This document shows positions 16,969 through 26,457 of a stretch of DNA of 64,000 nt, piece by piece. The first letter of the stretch is position 1. Each line of letters begins with the position of its first letter. Under the pieces are notes generated by a model, which was not told the DNA's origin, did not search any database, and saw only the letters and a list, made by a program, of their open reading frames with translations. Position numbers and translations under genes: made by a program. The DNA is from Halobacteriovorax marinus (GTDB lineage Bacteria > Bdellovibrionota > Bacteriovoracia > Bacteriovoracales > Bacteriovoracaceae): assembly GCA_002163155.1 (NCBI GenBank), contig MAAO01000007.1, forward strand, positions 183,943 through 247,942. The letters run 5' to 3'.

Positions 16969-17442
16969 ATGAAAAAACTACTTACAGCACTCATTCTCTT
17001 GTTATCTTTCAATGTCCTGGCACAAGACTCGTGTACCCACGACGAACATAATCTACGCTGCGTGAGCTACGTTAGAAATTACGATGCCGATACTGTGACA
17101 TTCAATATTCCAAAACTTCATCCTCTCATCGGGCAGAAGATTAATATTAGAGTGAACGGGGTGGATACTCCTGAGATCAGAACTAAGAACAAGTGCGAAA
17201 AAGATAAGGCCAGGCATGCTAAGAAGTTGGTGGCCAAGTTACTCAAGAAGGCCAAGAGGATCGATCTGCAAAATATAAAAAGAGGTAAGTACTTTCGAGT
17301 CGTGGCCGATGTGATTATTGATGGTAAGTCTTTATCTGATTACTTATTGAAGAATGGTTTAGCTTATTCCTATGATGGCGGAACTAAGAAGAAGATGAAT
17401 TGGTGTAAGAGTTACCGTGAGATTGCTTCTGAGAATAAGTGA
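16969..17442 (+). CDS. secreted thermonuclease-like (SNase) protein
   Basis: This 157-residue protein has a clean signal peptide (cut after FNVLA). The staphylococcal-nuclease core follows: VRNYDADTVTF, IRVNGVDTPEIRT (metal Asp and catalytic Glu region), GKYFRVVADV with the second Arg, and NGLAYSYDGG. It would be an exported calcium-dependent nuclease, useful for degrading released nucleic acid. The four cysteines may pair outside the cell. The start ATG lacks a clear Shine-Dalgarno sequence. Confidence 0.85.
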   Translation: MKKLLTALILLLSFNVLAQDSCTHDEHNLRCVSYVRNYDADTVTFNIPKLHPLIGQKINIRVNGVDTPEIRTKNKCEKDKARHAKKLVAKLLKKAKRIDLQNIKRGKYFRVVADVIIDGKSLSDYLLKNGLAYSYDGGTKKKMNWCKSYREIASENK

Positions 17443-17564
17443 GAGGAATTAGAGAATAGAAATTTTCACTGCGTCATTCTTGGCGAACGGTGTTATATAT
17501 TAAAGTTTGACATGCCAAACACTTTTTCCTACTCTTTCTCCAAACAAATTTTGGAGAAGAAGCT

Positions 17565-19382
17565 ATGAAAAAAATATTCATCTTAGTCACTTTATTAACT
17601 TCCTTTATTGCTCAATCAAAAATGGTTTTCTTAGTTGAAGGACCTCTTGGAAAGCACGTGGGAATGAGCGTGGATCATTCAAGTTATGAGTTACTCACTC
17701 AAGGTGAATCATGGCATCTCTATCCTACAATTTCTTCAAACGGAGAGAGCGTAGCTTACGCAACTGGAACAGGTCCAAAAGATCTAGTACTTGTTACAAA
17801 GAACTTAAAGACAAGAGCGATTCAAACTCTAACGCAACCAGGATTTATTCTACAACCGATGTTCGCACAAAATGGGAAGAGGTTATTCTTTTCTCAGAAA
17901 GTAGGTGAGATTAATAAGATTGGTTACATTGATTTAGCAACACCTTCAAAAATTCACTATATAACGGATACAACTTCTAGTTACTTCCCAGCACCTTTTC
18001 AAAGTGGTGAGATGGTCGTTTACCAAAAGAACTTACCTAATAGAAAGAGAGAGATTGTTCTTCTAGATATTCTATCTGGTGAGATGGAAGTGATTGGTTC
18101 TGGAATGGCCCCGGCACTTTCTAAAGATGAGCGCTACATCGCTTTCACTTCTAAGGTGGAAGATAACTGGGATATTTATCTTTATGACCGCTTAGATAAA
18201 TCAACTAAGAGAATGACGACAGATTTAAATAATGATTTCTCTCCGGCCTTTGATCGTCATGGAAATCTTGTCTATACGAGTGATCGTTTAGAAAATGGTG
18301 TCTTTTCAATTTTTACTCAAAAAAGTTCTGCTTGGATGAATGGAAAGCTTGAAGAGTCAGTGATGATTACAAAGATGGGAACAAGTTTCTACGCTCCAAG
18401 AATTACCGGGGTAACAGGTTACAAGACAACACAAATGCCAAAGATGACAGGAGAGGCTAGATCTTCTTTTGGAACGATCAATCACCAAGGAAATGTCTAC
18501 GTTGTTGGTGGTCATCAGGGAGCTGAGCATACATATCCTCCGGAATCTTTTACGGGAAGAATGACTGCTTACAATCTTGCGACTAAGACTTGGAAAGACC
18601 TAGCTGAGAGACCGCATAAGGCCCATGGTTATCAATTGGCTGCAGAAGGGAAGTATCTCTATGCCTTTGGTGGTTTTGCTTATGAAGGCTCTACAAATCC
18701 AAAGTGGAAGTCTCTAGGAAATGTTGAAAGATACAATATTGAAACTAATAAGTGGGAAGAGATTGGTCCCATGCCAAGAAGAAGATCTTCAAATGTTGTC
18801 ATTAAGCTTGGGTCGAAAGTTTATCTCTTTGGTGGATGGGACGCGACTCCAATGTCTGACGGTGACAAGAATGGAACTTTCCACGATGAAGTTGATATCT
18901 TTGATTTAAAGTCTCACAAGTGGACAACACTAGCAGTAAAGCTTCCAAAGAAGAGAAGGGCCTTTAGTGGTTTTGAAAGAGAAGGGAAGATATATCTAGT
19001 AGGTGGAATTTCTGAAGGGGGAGACCACTTCACACTAAGTGATGATTTCACGCAATTTGATCCAACGACAAATACTTTCAAGGAATTTCCAAAACTTCCT
19101 TATGGAAACTTTGCTCCGGCCACTTCAAGTATTGGTGATCAGGCCTTTATGTTTGGTGGAATGTTTAAAACTGGAGAGTTTGCCTACGAGTATGTTCCTC
19201 ACATTTATCACTTTGATTTTAATCTAATGACTTGGTCACATACTGGAAGATACTTAAATGAGTACAAGGGATTTTCTCAAGTTGTTAAAATTGATTCTTG
19301 CTTAGGAATTCTAGGTGGGCATAGTTATCAAGGTGGTCGTGATAAGCCTGTTGATACTTTTGAAGTGTTTTGTTCAAAGTAA
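17565..19382 (+). CDS. exported double beta-propeller protein (PD40/TolB-like + Kelch)
   Basis: This 605-residue exported protein has two propeller-type halves. Residues ~20-270 have TolB/PD40 repeats (for example YPTISSNGESVAYA, DERYIAFTSKVEDNWDIYLYD, FSPAFDRHGNLVYTSDR). Residues ~285-605 have six Kelch blades, each with the GG pair (YVVGGHQG, YAFGGFAY, YLFGGWD, YLVGGIS, FMFGGMF, ILGGHSY). Such proteins bind glycans or proteins; no catalytic motif is seen. The gene ends inside a 13 bp hairpin that probably terminates it. Confidence 0.85.
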   Translation: MKKIFILVTLLTSFIAQSKMVFLVEGPLGKHVGMSVDHSSYELLTQGESWHLYPTISSNGESVAYATGTGPKDLVLVTKNLKTRAIQTLTQPGFILQPMFAQNGKRLFFSQKVGEINKIGYIDLATPSKIHYITDTTSSYFPAPFQSGEMVVYQKNLPNRKREIVLLDILSGEMEVIGSGMAPALSKDERYIAFTSKVEDNWDIYLYDRLDKSTKRMTTDLNNDFSPAFDRHGNLVYTSDRLENGVFSIFTQKSSAWMNGKLEESVMITKMGTSFYAPRITGVTGYKTTQMPKMTGEARSSFGTINHQGNVYVVGGHQGAEHTYPPESFTGRMTAYNLATKTWKDLAERPHKAHGYQLAAEGKYLYAFGGFAYEGSTNPKWKSLGNVERYNIETNKWEEIGPMPRRRSSNVVIKLGSKVYLFGGWDATPMSDGDKNGTFHDEVDIFDLKSHKWTTLAVKLPKKRRAFSGFEREGKIYLVGGISEGGDHFTLSDDFTQFDPTTNTFKEFPKLPYGNFAPATSSIGDQAFMFGGMFKTGEFAYEYVPHIYHFDFNLMTWSHTGRYLNEYKGFSQVVKIDSCLGILGGHSYQGGRDKPVDTFEVFCSK

Positions 19383-19401
19383 GTTGATCTTACTTTGAAC
19401 A
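19371..19401. terminator. bidirectional hairpin between convergent genes
   Basis: TGTTCAAAGTAAG-5 nt-CTTACTTTGAACA is a perfect 13 bp stem that includes the stop codon of the propeller gene. It lies 9 bp from the end of the convergent protease gene. Flanks are T-rich on one side and A-rich on the other. Confidence 0.7.
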
Positions 19402-19410
19402 TAGAGTTTG

Positions 19411-20385
19411 TTATTTATTGTACTTGTCCATTTCTTCGTAAGTGTACTCGTACATTTTCTTATAGATAACAAACTTAGTGTCTTTTGATCCACCAACTCC
19501 GTTTGAACTTGTGTGAGAGTCACCAGTAACTGATCCTCTTACCATTCCTACTAAATATGGTTGTTCGCCTTTTCCGTTTTCTGTGTCGGCTAGAACTATT
19601 ACGGCTCCGCCGCTTGCTCCACCGTATGTGAACGCTGTTGCAACACCAAAACCTTGCATTGTTCCTACATCTAGTCCATTTTCATCTTCATCAACAATTC
19701 CATCAAGAATGTCGATAACTTGATAACCTGATGAGTAAGTTAGTACATCTCCATTTTTTCCAAGCTCTTTATCTGCAGAATATCCAGCGACAAATGATTT
19801 TCCTACGTGCTCTTGAGCAATGTCGTTTACGCTGCTGTCTTTATCACCCATAACTAGTGGCTCAACATCTAGGTGAGATACTTTCTTGTCTAATAGGAGG
19901 ATGGCATAATCTACACTAGGATCAGTAAAGAGAACTTTTTGAACTTTTCTCTTAATTGTCTTTCCACTCTTAGTTGTTGTTTTCCATTCTGAAGTTCTTC
20001 CTTTAGCACCGTAACCGCAGTGCTCAGAAGAAATCACAATTCTAGAATCTTCAATTCTTGTTTTTCCAACAAGAATTCCGGAGCAAACAAATTTCTTTCC
20101 ATTTTCTTTTGTGATTCCCATTCTTCCAACGGCATCTAGAAATTTAGGTGAGTCAGAATTTTTTCTTACTCTCATATCGTTTGGAGCAATAGACTTGTCT
20201 GTATTATAGACAACACCATCAACATTACTTGAATAATTAGTGGCCAGAAAGCCAGCTACTTTTAGGTTCTCTTGGATTTTAGCTTCAGGAGCGAAGGTGA
20301 TTTTCGTGTCATTCTTTTCACAGGCACCTAGGGCACTAGTGATTAAAAATTGAACAGTGATTAAAGTGTAAACAATAGCCTTCAT
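19411..20385 (-). CDS. secreted trypsin-like serine protease (S1 fold)
   Basis: This 324-residue exported protein has a signal peptide ending near SALGA. The catalytic triad is in order and context: H122 in VISSEHCGYG, D159 in DPSVDYAILLL and S258 in GGASGGAVIV. Its size and the acidic calcium-like stretch DEDENG resemble bacterial extracellular chymotrypsin-fold proteases. It would act outside the cytoplasm on proteins. Upstream, TTGGCACG-N4-TTGAT resembles a sigma-54 promoter with a faulty -12 element. Confidence 0.82.
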   Translation of the reverse strand: MKAIVYTLITVQFLITSALGACEKNDTKITFAPEAKIQENLKVAGFLATNYSSNVDGVVYNTDKSIAPNDMRVRKNSDSPKFLDAVGRMGITKENGKKFVCSGILVGKTRIEDSRIVISSEHCGYGAKGRTSEWKTTTKSGKTIKRKVQKVLFTDPSVDYAILLLDKKVSHLDVEPLVMGDKDSSVNDIAQEHVGKSFVAGYSADKELGKNGDVLTYSSGYQVIDILDGIVDEDENGLDVGTMQGFGVATAFTYGGASGGAVIVLADTENGKGEQPYLVGMVRGSVTGDSHTSSNGVGGSKDTKFVIYKKMYEYTYEEMDKYNK

Positions 20386-20644
20386 GTAATTTCCTTACCT
20401 TATCCCCAAGATATCAGCTCGATAGGACTTATATATCAATTTCCGTGCCAAGAATCATACTAAATAGTAACTCTTTATAAAACTTACAAAACTAGCAACA
20501 TGTTGTGGCACTAGATTTAGTAGTAATTCCCTAAATTCTCCTTATAAGTATTCAAAAATAGGTTTTTTCCTAAACAAAAACTTAAGAAAAGCCGAGTAGT
20601 ATTCTAGAGTATCAACTGTGCACTATTAGTAAGGAATCGTTATC

Positions 20645-23173
20645 TTGAAACGCTATTTAACATCTCTATTTTCAATCCTACTCATTAGTAGTTCACTTGC
20701 TGAATCAAACCTAGATCTTGCCACTAAAGCTATATGTAATCAGGGTTCTTCTAAAGACACTTTCTTGGCCTGTGATTATGGTAAGAAGAAAGCAAGTGGT
20801 GACGTGAGCTCATTGGCCTCTGATGGATTGAGAGTTGTTGCTAGTATCACTAGTTCTGAATCCGTTAATAACTTACAAGGAAATAATCTAGCGAACGCCT
20901 GTAAAAGTGCAGAGATAAATGAGAACTCAAATATTGCTCTTATAAGCGTGGGAGCTATCGTACCTACAGCTTGTCTATGCAAACCTAAGCAAAAAAAATT
21001 CCTAAGAAGTTTTTGTAATCCCAATAGAGACCTTCTTGTTAAGTTTACAACTCAATTTCCTGCCTACTTACAATTACAAACTCTAATTACAGATGCTGCA
21101 AGAAAACACGCACAATTTGGAAAGGGAGAATTTTGCGGGGACATAAAGGATCAGTTAAAGCTAGATCCTTTATTAAACTCACAAATAGAGGAACTAAACA
21201 CAGCTTCTAAGAAGCTTGATATGAGTTACTTCACAGATAGTGAGAAAGGAAAATTTAAAGACCTCTTTAAATTTGATGTGAAGAAGTCCGCTTTTGAAAA
21301 TATGCTCTCTAAGTCGGGAGTAGATTTTAAGAAACATACTTCGCGTCCTTTAAAGAAAAGTGAGCTATTTTTTAATCATCTCTATAAATCTAAGTTTAAA
21401 ATTGATCCAGATCCTAATTTAAGAGATAAGTATTTACAGCCGAAGAATAGACATACTAAAGAATATGAGAAGATGTTTGGAACGGAAGTTTCTACTAAAA
21501 ACAGCTTAAAAGAGTATTTAAAAGAAATTAAAAATATTGGCAGTGTTGAGAAGTATGTAAAATCCATACTGCCAGAAAGTCAAAAGAGTGATGATTCAAT
21601 TCTTAATTCCCTATGCTCATTTCCTATTAAAATTGAAGCTATGGGAGAGAAGTATACCTCATTCATAACAAGCCTCTTTATGAATAAAACTCTTTCTAAT
21701 GAAATGTGCGGCGATCAAAGTAGTGACAAGAATAAGAGGAATAAAAGTAAACAACTTATTAGTCTGATAAATAAAATTGCAAAAGGCGAAGCATCAAAAG
21801 ATGCGTTGGAAGAGAAGTATAAAAAAGAAAATCCATGTAGAAGTATTGCAAAACTTCTAAAAAGTTATAAGAAGATGATGGCTAAACCCGTTGCTGGACT
21901 CTCTAAACTTGTGTTTCCATCGTTAAAAGTAAATAACTACCTAAATGAATCGATTAAAATTCAAGCAGGAAAGCACTCTGTCTCTATTGGAAAACGTGCT
22001 AAATCCTTTCCAAAAACTCTAGCCTGTTTTGATGAATCAGAATCTCCTTCACCTTGGGCAAAGATGACAGAAGAGGGATTTAGGTTCGAAGAAAGCACTC
22101 TTCCTGAATACCCATCATCAATGAGATCTTCCGAAGTTCCTCTTATTAACGCCAAAGACGCAGCGATTGCGGAAGTGGGCATTGTAAGAGACTCATTAAA
22201 AGAAAATGAAGATAAGTTTGCTGACGATAAGAACTTATCTCCGGCCATGAAAGAAGTGAAGAAGAGTTTTGAGCGAATTGCGAATGACACTTTTAAATCG
22301 GATGACTTTAAGTTTGGTTCTTCAAATGTTGCTAACTACGCCAATGCTAGAACAGCACAAATCTATAAGAAGTTTGATGCGGATTCAGTAAAGTATGCGG
22401 AGAAGTTAGCTAAAGAGAAGAGCGATATTATTCATGCCTTAAAGAATAAGAAGCTGACTAAGTCGCAGAGAAATACTCTTACGAGTAAGATTGATGTCAT
22501 TAATAAGAAGTTTAAGAAACTAGCTATTAATGGCGTTGATGTTCAAGAAATAGAAAAGAGAATTGTTAGAACGTACACTCCAAAGGAGAGGCTCTTCTTC
22601 CCTAAAATTGATAGGGTAGCGGGAGTCACGACTACAACTTACGGCCGAAATATTAAAGCGGACTCAGTTCCAAATGTTCCAGTGGCGGTTTATCAACCGG
22701 TAGCAGCTCCTGATGCAGGTAGTGTGTCTGCGGCGCAAAGTGCTGGAGACGCAGCATCGTCAACTAGTAGTGGTGGATCAGGCTCTAGTTCCGTTGGGAA
22801 ATCTAGATCAATTGCTTCCATTGCAACCGATCACCACGTAGTAAGAGCGGACGATAGTTCTGACTTTGAATTTAAGAGAAAAGAATTTGAAAATGATAAG
22901 AGTATGGGGAATGTCCTTCTTATCTATAATGTAGAAAATGAAGTCTTTGAAAAGCGTTTACGAAAAGGAAATTCGACTAAGTCTGTGTGGAAAATGGCGC
23001 GGGTTGATTTCTTAAAAGGTAAGGAAGAGATTTCTGCTGATGTTCTAACGCTTGAAGAGATCTCTAGTCTTAAGTCTCTACTTAATGACCGTGAAGCGGA
23101 TGTTAATGCCAGCGGTGAGAGATATAAGGTTGAAGAGTTTAAAGGGGTTTTGAAAAAACCTCTTAATATTTAA
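20645..23173 (+). CDS. large exported protein of unknown function (842 aa)
   Basis: The start is TTG at 20645. It is supported by AAGGA upstream and because it gives an intact signal peptide (LTSLFSILLISSSLAES). The N-terminal third has scattered cysteines (CDYGKK, ACLCKPKQ, SFCNP). The middle is lysine-rich and probably helical. Around residues 695-725 there is a Ser/Gly/Ala low-complexity linker, followed by a ~110-residue C-terminal domain. No family is recognised. A lipoprotein gene follows 96 bp later, so the two may form an envelope pair. Confidence 0.6.
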   Translation: MKRYLTSLFSILLISSSLAESNLDLATKAICNQGSSKDTFLACDYGKKKASGDVSSLASDGLRVVASITSSESVNNLQGNNLANACKSAEINENSNIALISVGAIVPTACLCKPKQKKFLRSFCNPNRDLLVKFTTQFPAYLQLQTLITDAARKHAQFGKGEFCGDIKDQLKLDPLLNSQIEELNTASKKLDMSYFTDSEKGKFKDLFKFDVKKSAFENMLSKSGVDFKKHTSRPLKKSELFFNHLYKSKFKIDPDPNLRDKYLQPKNRHTKEYEKMFGTEVSTKNSLKEYLKEIKNIGSVEKYVKSILPESQKSDDSILNSLCSFPIKIEAMGEKYTSFITSLFMNKTLSNEMCGDQSSDKNKRNKSKQLISLINKIAKGEASKDALEEKYKKENPCRSIAKLLKSYKKMMAKPVAGLSKLVFPSLKVNNYLNESIKIQAGKHSVSIGKRAKSFPKTLACFDESESPSPWAKMTEEGFRFEESTLPEYPSSMRSSEVPLINAKDAAIAEVGIVRDSLKENEDKFADDKNLSPAMKEVKKSFERIANDTFKSDDFKFGSSNVANYANARTAQIYKKFDADSVKYAEKLAKEKSDIIHALKNKKLTKSQRNTLTSKIDVINKKFKKLAINGVDVQEIEKRIVRTYTPKERLFFPKIDRVAGVTTTTYGRNIKADSVPNVPVAVYQPVAAPDAGSVSAAQSAGDAASSTSSGGSGSSSVGKSRSIASIATDHHVVRADDSSDFEFKRKEFENDKSMGNVLLIYNVENEVFEKRLRKGNSTKSVWKMARVDFLKGKEEISADVLTLEEISSLKSLLNDREADVNASGERYKVEEFKGVLKKPLNI

Positions 23174-23269
23174 CGACTGTTAATTGAAAAGGGAAGAGTA
23201 AGTCTTGTCCAAATGTTTTCTAGTTATAATTATTTAGAATTGTTTTGTATAAATACAAGGGAGAAGTCT

Positions 23270-24418
23270 ATGAAATGTTTTCGAATTCTAGCTCTACTAA
23301 TGAGTTTTACATTAGTGAGTTGTTCAAGTTTAACTAACGGTGGAAGAGATGTGGCCAGTTCAGCTGAGCAAGCTTCTCTTGCGGGAGACCTAAGTGGTAC
23401 ACAATTAGGTGTCGTTAGATACTTAAAAGAAAAGTACTACAAGAAGAAGTATGATGGTAAACGTTTCAAGAAAACAAAACGCTTTAGAGCGATGCGCGTG
23501 TACTTTAATAAGATTGAAGGTGAGGCCGATAGTTATCACGCCATCCTACTTGAGTATACAAACCTCTTAAGAATGGCCCCTACTTATGTGGGATCAAATA
23601 AACTTCCTCCTATTCAGAGCATCTTTGGTTTCTTAAAGAAGATTGCTACGAGTGTAACTGTATATAAGGTGACTCCACTTGCTGAGGCCGGAAAGTATGA
23701 GATGCAACTCTTAAATGCACGTGGGGGACAATTAGTCGCAACTCAAAGTGCAACTCCAATGGTTCTTCATCTCTCTGATGCTGAAAACCTAAGCCATCCT
23801 TTATCGGGGGCAAGAATTAGTAACTTTGCTAAGTCTAAGAAAGGTAATGAAGTAGATGTTTTCTTTCCTGAAATTCCACAAACAGAAACTAAGGAAGAAG
23901 AGAAGAAGAGAAAGAAAGAAGCTAAGTTTGGTATGCAATTTAACCTAGCTAACTTTGTTTATAAGAAAGTTAAACTAGAGTCTACTTGGAGAGATAACTT
24001 CTTACCAGGTCCATACCTTAGAGCTTACAATGATAAGAAACACCAAGTCCTTACACTTAAAGCAGATGCTGGAAAATTAGAAGCTGACTTTGTTTTAGAG
24101 AAAGGGTGGAGAATTTGGTCAGGATTGAGGGCCAGAAGATTCACAAATAAGAAATCTGCCTCTATCAAAGGAAACTTTGAAGTGACAAAAGTTGCTAAGG
24201 GAATATTTATCTTTTCTTCAACTGATGACAAGAATGAGGGAGTAGAGCATGTAGAGGATAGAATCGGTGTATTCATTGATATCTTCGACGCTAGAAAGTC
24301 TCTTGATCAAGATGTAGTTGAGCTGATCATGGTTGATTCAAATAACCCAACTGATTTTCTCATGTATTATGAGCATCCAGATAATGGTGAAGGCGAAGGC
24401 AGAAACGAAGAAAAGTAA
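23270..24418 (+). CDS. lipoprotein of unknown function
   Basis: This 382-residue lipoprotein has the lipobox LVSCSS with the modified Cys near 18. The body is lysine-rich and mixed alpha-beta, with a charged EEEKKRKKEA segment near the middle. A GGAG-type ribosome-binding site before ATG 23270 makes this start better than 23213. It follows the 842-residue exported protein in the same direction and ends before a strong terminator. Function is not recognised. Confidence 0.65.
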   Translation: MKCFRILALLMSFTLVSCSSLTNGGRDVASSAEQASLAGDLSGTQLGVVRYLKEKYYKKKYDGKRFKKTKRFRAMRVYFNKIEGEADSYHAILLEYTNLLRMAPTYVGSNKLPPIQSIFGFLKKIATSVTVYKVTPLAEAGKYEMQLLNARGGQLVATQSATPMVLHLSDAENLSHPLSGARISNFAKSKKGNEVDVFFPEIPQTETKEEEKKRKKEAKFGMQFNLANFVYKKVKLESTWRDNFLPGPYLRAYNDKKHQVLTLKADAGKLEADFVLEKGWRIWSGLRARRFTNKKSASIKGNFEVTKVAKGIFIFSSTDDKNEGVEHVEDRIGVFIDIFDARKSLDQDVVELIMVDSNNPTDFLMYYEHPDNGEGEGRNEEK

Positions 24419-24460
24419 GAACTTACAAAGTATTCATTTTAGAAAATTTATTATATAAAT

Positions 24461-24491
24461 AAGGGTCGGCTAAATGCTGACCCTTTTTTTT
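24461..24491 (+). terminator. intrinsic terminator abutting the next ribosome-binding site
   Basis: AAGGGTCGGC-5 nt-GCTGACCCTT forms a 10 bp stem (one G-T pair) followed by a run of eight T. The T-run touches GGAG, the ribosome-binding site of the gene at 24500. Only 8 bp separate terminator and start codon. Confidence 0.85.
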
Positions 24492-24499
24492 GGAGTAAA

Positions 24500-25384
24500 A
24501 TGAAAGTTCTTCTTTTCTCATTTTTCATCATCTCACTAAGCTTGAGCACTCAGGCTAAATCTCTCGATATCACGTGGCTTGGAACAACTTGTATCAATAT
24601 CTCTGATGGCAAGACTGCACTGTTCTTTGATCCGTTCTTAACCAGACCCAGGCTTTGGGATGTGGTGAACTTACAGAAGTTTCGCTCAGATGAGAGAGTG
24701 GTGAGTAAATGGCTTTCGAGAGTTGATAGGGACAATGTAGAGGGCATTTTTGTAAGCCATACCCACTATGACCATGTCTTGGATCTAGTCACCGTATACT
24801 CGCAAACAAGAGCTAAGATATTTGGCTCTCCTTCAACCATAAATATTGCAAGAGGGGGAAATATCCCTGAAGATAAATTAGAAGTACTGAGCGCTGGGAA
24901 AGTAGTACAAGTAGGGGACTTTAAAATTCATGTTCTGCCCGCCCTACATCCCTCGCATATTTTTAGCTTTATCTTGGCCGATGGAGTGATTGATGAGCCA
25001 CTCACGCCACCAGCACCTCTGTATAAGTATAAGTCTGGAATAGGGTTTAGTTACTATATTGAACATCCTCTAGGAAATATTCTCTTTCATCCCACGGGAG
25101 CTCCCAATCCTAAGTCCACAGTAGATGCTACGAGAAATGCTGATATCGTGATTCAGGGGATAGCAAATCGCAAAAGTACAAGGGATCTGATCGAGAAGGT
25201 TTTCATTCCCTACAAGGCGAAGATAGTAATTCCAGTTCATCACGATGCTATGTTTAAACCTCTTCGTCTGAAAGAAGAGGTTGTAGATAAGGATTTTAAT
25301 AAGAGGATGAAGAGTGAGTTACCGGATGTACTCATTCCTAGATTAATTTACGGAGAGAAGTACCGCTTTGAAAAATTAAAGTGA
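24500..25384 (+). CDS. exported MBL-fold hydrolase (UlaG-like)
   Basis: This 294-residue protein has a signal peptide ending near STQAKS, then ITWLGTTCINI and a metallo-beta-lactamase core. SHTHYDH lies near residue 86, LPALHPSH supplies another ligand, and IVIPVHHDAMF comes near the end. It is a second, distinct MBL hydrolase in this window besides the one at 479; substrate unknown. The terminator hairpin sits immediately before its ribosome-binding site. It must either be read through or use a promoter just upstream (TATAAA-rich at ~24450) and be attenuated. Confidence 0.82.
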   Translation: MKVLLFSFFIISLSLSTQAKSLDITWLGTTCINISDGKTALFFDPFLTRPRLWDVVNLQKFRSDERVVSKWLSRVDRDNVEGIFVSHTHYDHVLDLVTVYSQTRAKIFGSPSTINIARGGNIPEDKLEVLSAGKVVQVGDFKIHVLPALHPSHIFSFILADGVIDEPLTPPAPLYKYKSGIGFSYYIEHPLGNILFHPTGAPNPKSTVDATRNADIVIQGIANRKSTRDLIEKVFIPYKAKIVIPVHHDAMFKPLRLKEEVVDKDFNKRMKSELPDVLIPRLIYGEKYRFEKLK

Positions 25385-25388
25385 ATTT

Positions 25389-26357
25389 CTAATCAGCTTT
25401 TTGATGTTTAAAGAAAATTCTCGTATCACCAAATTCAGAAGCTAGAAATTTAGAAGTTGTCACTATATCTCCAATGTAATTGGCACCTTTTAGAAATTCA
25501 ACTAAGTACTTCTTAGAGTAATCATAGTAGTTAAAATCCTTCTTAGAATCTGAGACTGCGTAAACTTTATAAATAGGGAAGTCCTCTCTAATGGAGAGTA
25601 TGTCTTCTCTAATATCGTGTTTGTCTGAAGAGAAACTCTCTGTAAGAGTCGTACTTGGAACAAAGAATAATTGCTTGGGGGATTTAAACTTTAGAGATTT
25701 CTTTCCCTTAGTATCAATCGCCGCCATATCTAATACACTTAATTGTTCTGGATAATCTGTGACTCGCTCAAAGATATTATGAACAATCTTTTCTCCAAAA
25801 GAAGTTCCAATGGGAACTATATTTGAGAGAGGATTTTTAAAGAAGTTAAATTCTTGTTTCTGTCCTCCGAGAGTGTAGAGTGCTGAAACATTTGCACTGG
25901 GAACTTTATCTCTTAGTACTTTAAAAGCTAAACCAGGTGCAACACCTCTTTTCTTAGTAGGTTTAAAAGTGAGGGAGAGTCTAAGTAGGGCGCAATCGGC
26001 TCCTTCGAAAATCCCGCTATAGGCGTGCTTTCCTTTTGGAACAAATTTAACTTTTGCTACTACTCCTCTTCTATGGAGATACTTCTTCCAGCGCTTTGGC
26101 GCCACATCAGACTCAGTCTTTACTTTTTTAGTCATTCTTTGCGCGGCCATAGCAAGAATTTGTGTAAGCCCCATTTTTGAATACTTTGGTAGCTTTTCGT
26201 GAACAGTGGAGTTGATTTTCTCCCACAGAATCTCTTGCTTCTTACAACCTGTTAGTTTCTCGTAATTATCAGGCAGTGTATCCGCTTGTAAATCTTGAAT
26301 AGAAAAGGCCAAGAGAGAGAGGACTGAGACTTGTAAAAGTATTTTTCTGTTCTTCAT
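25389..26357 (-). CDS. exported catalase-fold (catalase-related) protein
   Basis: This 322-residue protein has a signal peptide (cut near LQADT). Its central blocks mirror the catalase/y4iL-like fold: HRRGVVAKVKF (95-105), a GIFEGADCALLRLSLT strand pair and APGLAFKVLRD (140-150). They line up with HRKTHGCFKANF, ALVRLSNG and DARGFAVKLL of the catalase-like gene at 55515. The distal His expected after HRR is not evident here, so it is probably not a true catalase. It follows the alpha-dioxygenase-like gene on the same strand and may process that enzyme's hydroperoxide product, as catalase-related allene oxide synthases do. Function is inferred. Confidence 0.6.
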   Translation of the reverse strand: MKNRKILLQVSVLSLLAFSIQDLQADTLPDNYEKLTGCKKQEILWEKINSTVHEKLPKYSKMGLTQILAMAAQRMTKKVKTESDVAPKRWKKYLHRRGVVAKVKFVPKGKHAYSGIFEGADCALLRLSLTFKPTKKRGVAPGLAFKVLRDKVPSANVSALYTLGGQKQEFNFFKNPLSNIVPIGTSFGEKIVHNIFERVTDYPEQLSVLDMAAIDTKGKKSLKFKSPKQLFFVPSTTLTESFSSDKHDIREDILSIREDFPIYKVYAVSDSKKDFNYYDYSKKYLVEFLKGANYIGDIVTTSKFLASEFGDTRIFFKHQKAD

Positions 26358-26412
26358 ATGTTCCTTTGAAACTTTCCTAAAAGGTTCTGACTATTCATCA
26401 GAACCCCAAAAT

Positions 26413-26438
26413 CTACCTTGATTAAGTTATCAAGGTAG
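26413..26438 (-). terminator. hairpin between dioxygenase-like and catalase-like genes
   Basis: CTACCTTGAT-6 nt-ATCAAGGTAG is a perfect 10 bp stem 20 bp after the dioxygenase-like stop. On the minus strand it is followed by ATTTTGG, a poor U-tract. It may attenuate rather than fully stop transcription into the catalase-like gene. Confidence 0.55.
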
Positions 26439-26457
26439 GTTCGTAAAGCTTTGTTTT

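Noticed and set aside
25389..26357. A true monofunctional catalase
   Set aside because: The expected distal His is not seen after HRR and the protein is far shorter than typical catalases. Catalase-related is the safer call.
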